DNA of 5,362 bases, from positions 1 through 5,362 of the forward strand of contig JANWHL010000056.1 of assembly GCA_025450405.1 (NCBI GenBank), written 5' to 3'. The position numbers and the translations under genes were made by a program. Origin of the DNA: Ktedonobacterales bacterium. Its GTDB lineage: Bacteria > Chloroflexota > Ktedonobacteria > Ktedonobacterales > JADMIN01. Below the pieces are notes generated by a model. The model saw nothing but the letters and a program-made list of their open reading frames with translations. It was not told the DNA's origin and searched no databases. Below, one piece after another: positions 4,586-5,362 of the stretch (position 1 is its first letter; each line of letters begins with the position of its first letter).

Positions 4586-5362
4586 TCAGGACCGTTCGCC
4601 GCGCTCCCCATTGCGCTCCGGACGCTCCAGACTGTGGCGCGCGTGCTTCTCACCGTTGTAGCTCAAACGCACGCGCTTCTCCTCGAAGACCGTGTCCAGA
4701 TGGACCGGGCGCCCCCAGATCTGGTGGACATATTCGAGCGTCTTCTCCGCGTATGGCAGGTCCATCTCCTGACCCTCAAAATGGTGGCGAACCAGCAGCT
4801 CGGTATTGTGGTTGAAATCGCCGTCGTCAACCGTCAAATACGGCTGGCCAAAGTTGGTCATGCTCGCGACAATACTGTCGCGAACGTGCTCCCAGTTCTT
4901 GTCGGCGATGACCCACTCGTCGCCATCCTTGCGATAAATGTAGAGGTCGAGGTCCTCCACCAGCTCTTTCGTCAGGTAATTGCGCAGGAACGAGACGTCG
5001 CTTTCCAGTTCGCGCACCTCGAAGATCTTCGCCCGCCCCTGGCCCGGCTCCATACCAGCCGCGCGTTGTTCCTCCGTCGGATTGTCCCAGCGCCGCTCGA
5101 TGTCTTCGTACATGCGATAGCCCAGGTGGTACGGGTTGATGTGCATACGGTTGGGCGCGAGCACGCCGCTATGGAGCTGAGCGAATTCCGTGTACTCGCC
5201 ATCGGTGAGATCAAGCTCGCGCAGCGTCCGCGCATGCCAAAGAGATGCCCAGCCCTCGTTGAGTACCTTCGTCTGCATCTGCGGCACGAAATACTGCATC
5301 TCCTCGCGCACGATCAGCAGAATATCGCGCTGCCAGTCCGTCAGGTGCGGCGCGTGCTCGGC
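4586..5362 (-). CDS. spoVR: SpoVR-family protein, C-terminal part (runs off the right edge)
   Basis: The visible 258 codons are open to the right edge and end in TGA at 4586-4588. Family members have about 470-510 residues, so roughly the C-terminal half is present. Recognisable family segments, in order: DWQRDILLIVREEMQYFVPQ, NEGWASLWH, LHSGVLAPNRMHINPYHLGY, KIFEVRELESDVSFLRNYLT, NFGQPYLTVDDGDFNHNTEL and YVHQIWGRPVHLDTVFEEKR. The wording is closer to the Bacillus SpoVR than to E. coli YcgB. In Bacillus, SpoVR affects the spore cortex. More widely the family travels with the PrkA kinase and the YeaH/YhbH protein in a stress-response module; its biochemical activity is unsettled. A charged tail of about 20 residues (ending ERPERNGERGERS) extends past the conserved core. 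The start lies outside the window, so length and operon partners cannot be judged. Presence alone does not show that the host forms spores. Confidence 0.93.
   Translation of the reverse strand, partial: AEHAPHLTDWQRDILLIVREEMQYFVPQMQTKVLNEGWASLWHARTLRELDLTDGEYTEFAQLHSGVLAPNRMHINPYHLGYRMYEDIERRWDNPTEEQRAAGMEPGQGRAKIFEVRELESDVSFLRNYLTKELVEDLDLYIYRKDGDEWVIADKNWEHVRDSIVASMTNFGQPYLTVDDGDFNHNTELLVRHHFEGQEMDLPYAEKTLEYVHQIWGRPVHLDTVFEEKRVRLSYNGEKHARHSLERPERNGERGERS

Overview
This is a GC-rich bacterial window (roughly two thirds G+C by eye) with four protein-coding genes and two repeat-rich noncoding stretches. The combination of a Bacillus-type SpoVR protein, an FmdB-type zinc-ribbon protein with a glycine/aspartate tail, a long ArsR-like regulator and a GlpD of the longer Bacillus-like size would fit a Chloroflexota-like (possibly Thermomicrobia-like) genome. 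That placement is an inference from protein style; the window has no rRNA or other phylogenetic marker.

Layout. Positions 1-722 hold no convincing gene. This stretch is C-rich and built from decayed repeats: a 61-bp tandem repeat, an 11-bp tandem repeat and a 38-bp element repeated 306 bp apart. Next comes glpD on the + strand (ATG at 840, stop at 2543), an FAD-dependent glycerol-3-phosphate dehydrogenase. A well-formed sigma70-type promoter overlaps the glpD stop codon and should drive fmdB (2664-2945, + strand), a 93-residue zinc-ribbon protein. An ArsR-family winged-helix regulator (4088-2955, - strand) converges on fmdB with only 9 bp between the stop codons. It has a strong Shine-Dalgarno sequence and a candidate operator dyad upstream. 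A 497-bp noncoding gap (4089-4585) follows, whose centre is a C/G-rich repeat cluster able to form hairpins or a G-quadruplex. The right edge is the C-terminal half of a SpoVR-family protein (- strand) that continues beyond the window.

How the genes relate. They do not form one pathway. glpD feeds glycerol 3-phosphate electrons into the respiratory chain. fmdB has its own promoter. The ArsR-like gene is probably self-regulated. spoVR usually belongs to a prkA-yeaH/yhbH-spoVR stress or sporulation module, whose other members would lie to the right of this window. I found no mobile element, CRISPR array, RNA gene or clearly new multi-gene system. The points most worth a second look are the unresolved glpD start (a good Shine-Dalgarno sequence sits before an in-frame ATC), the ArsR operator candidate, the CxC-rich FmdB tail and the two repeat clusters.
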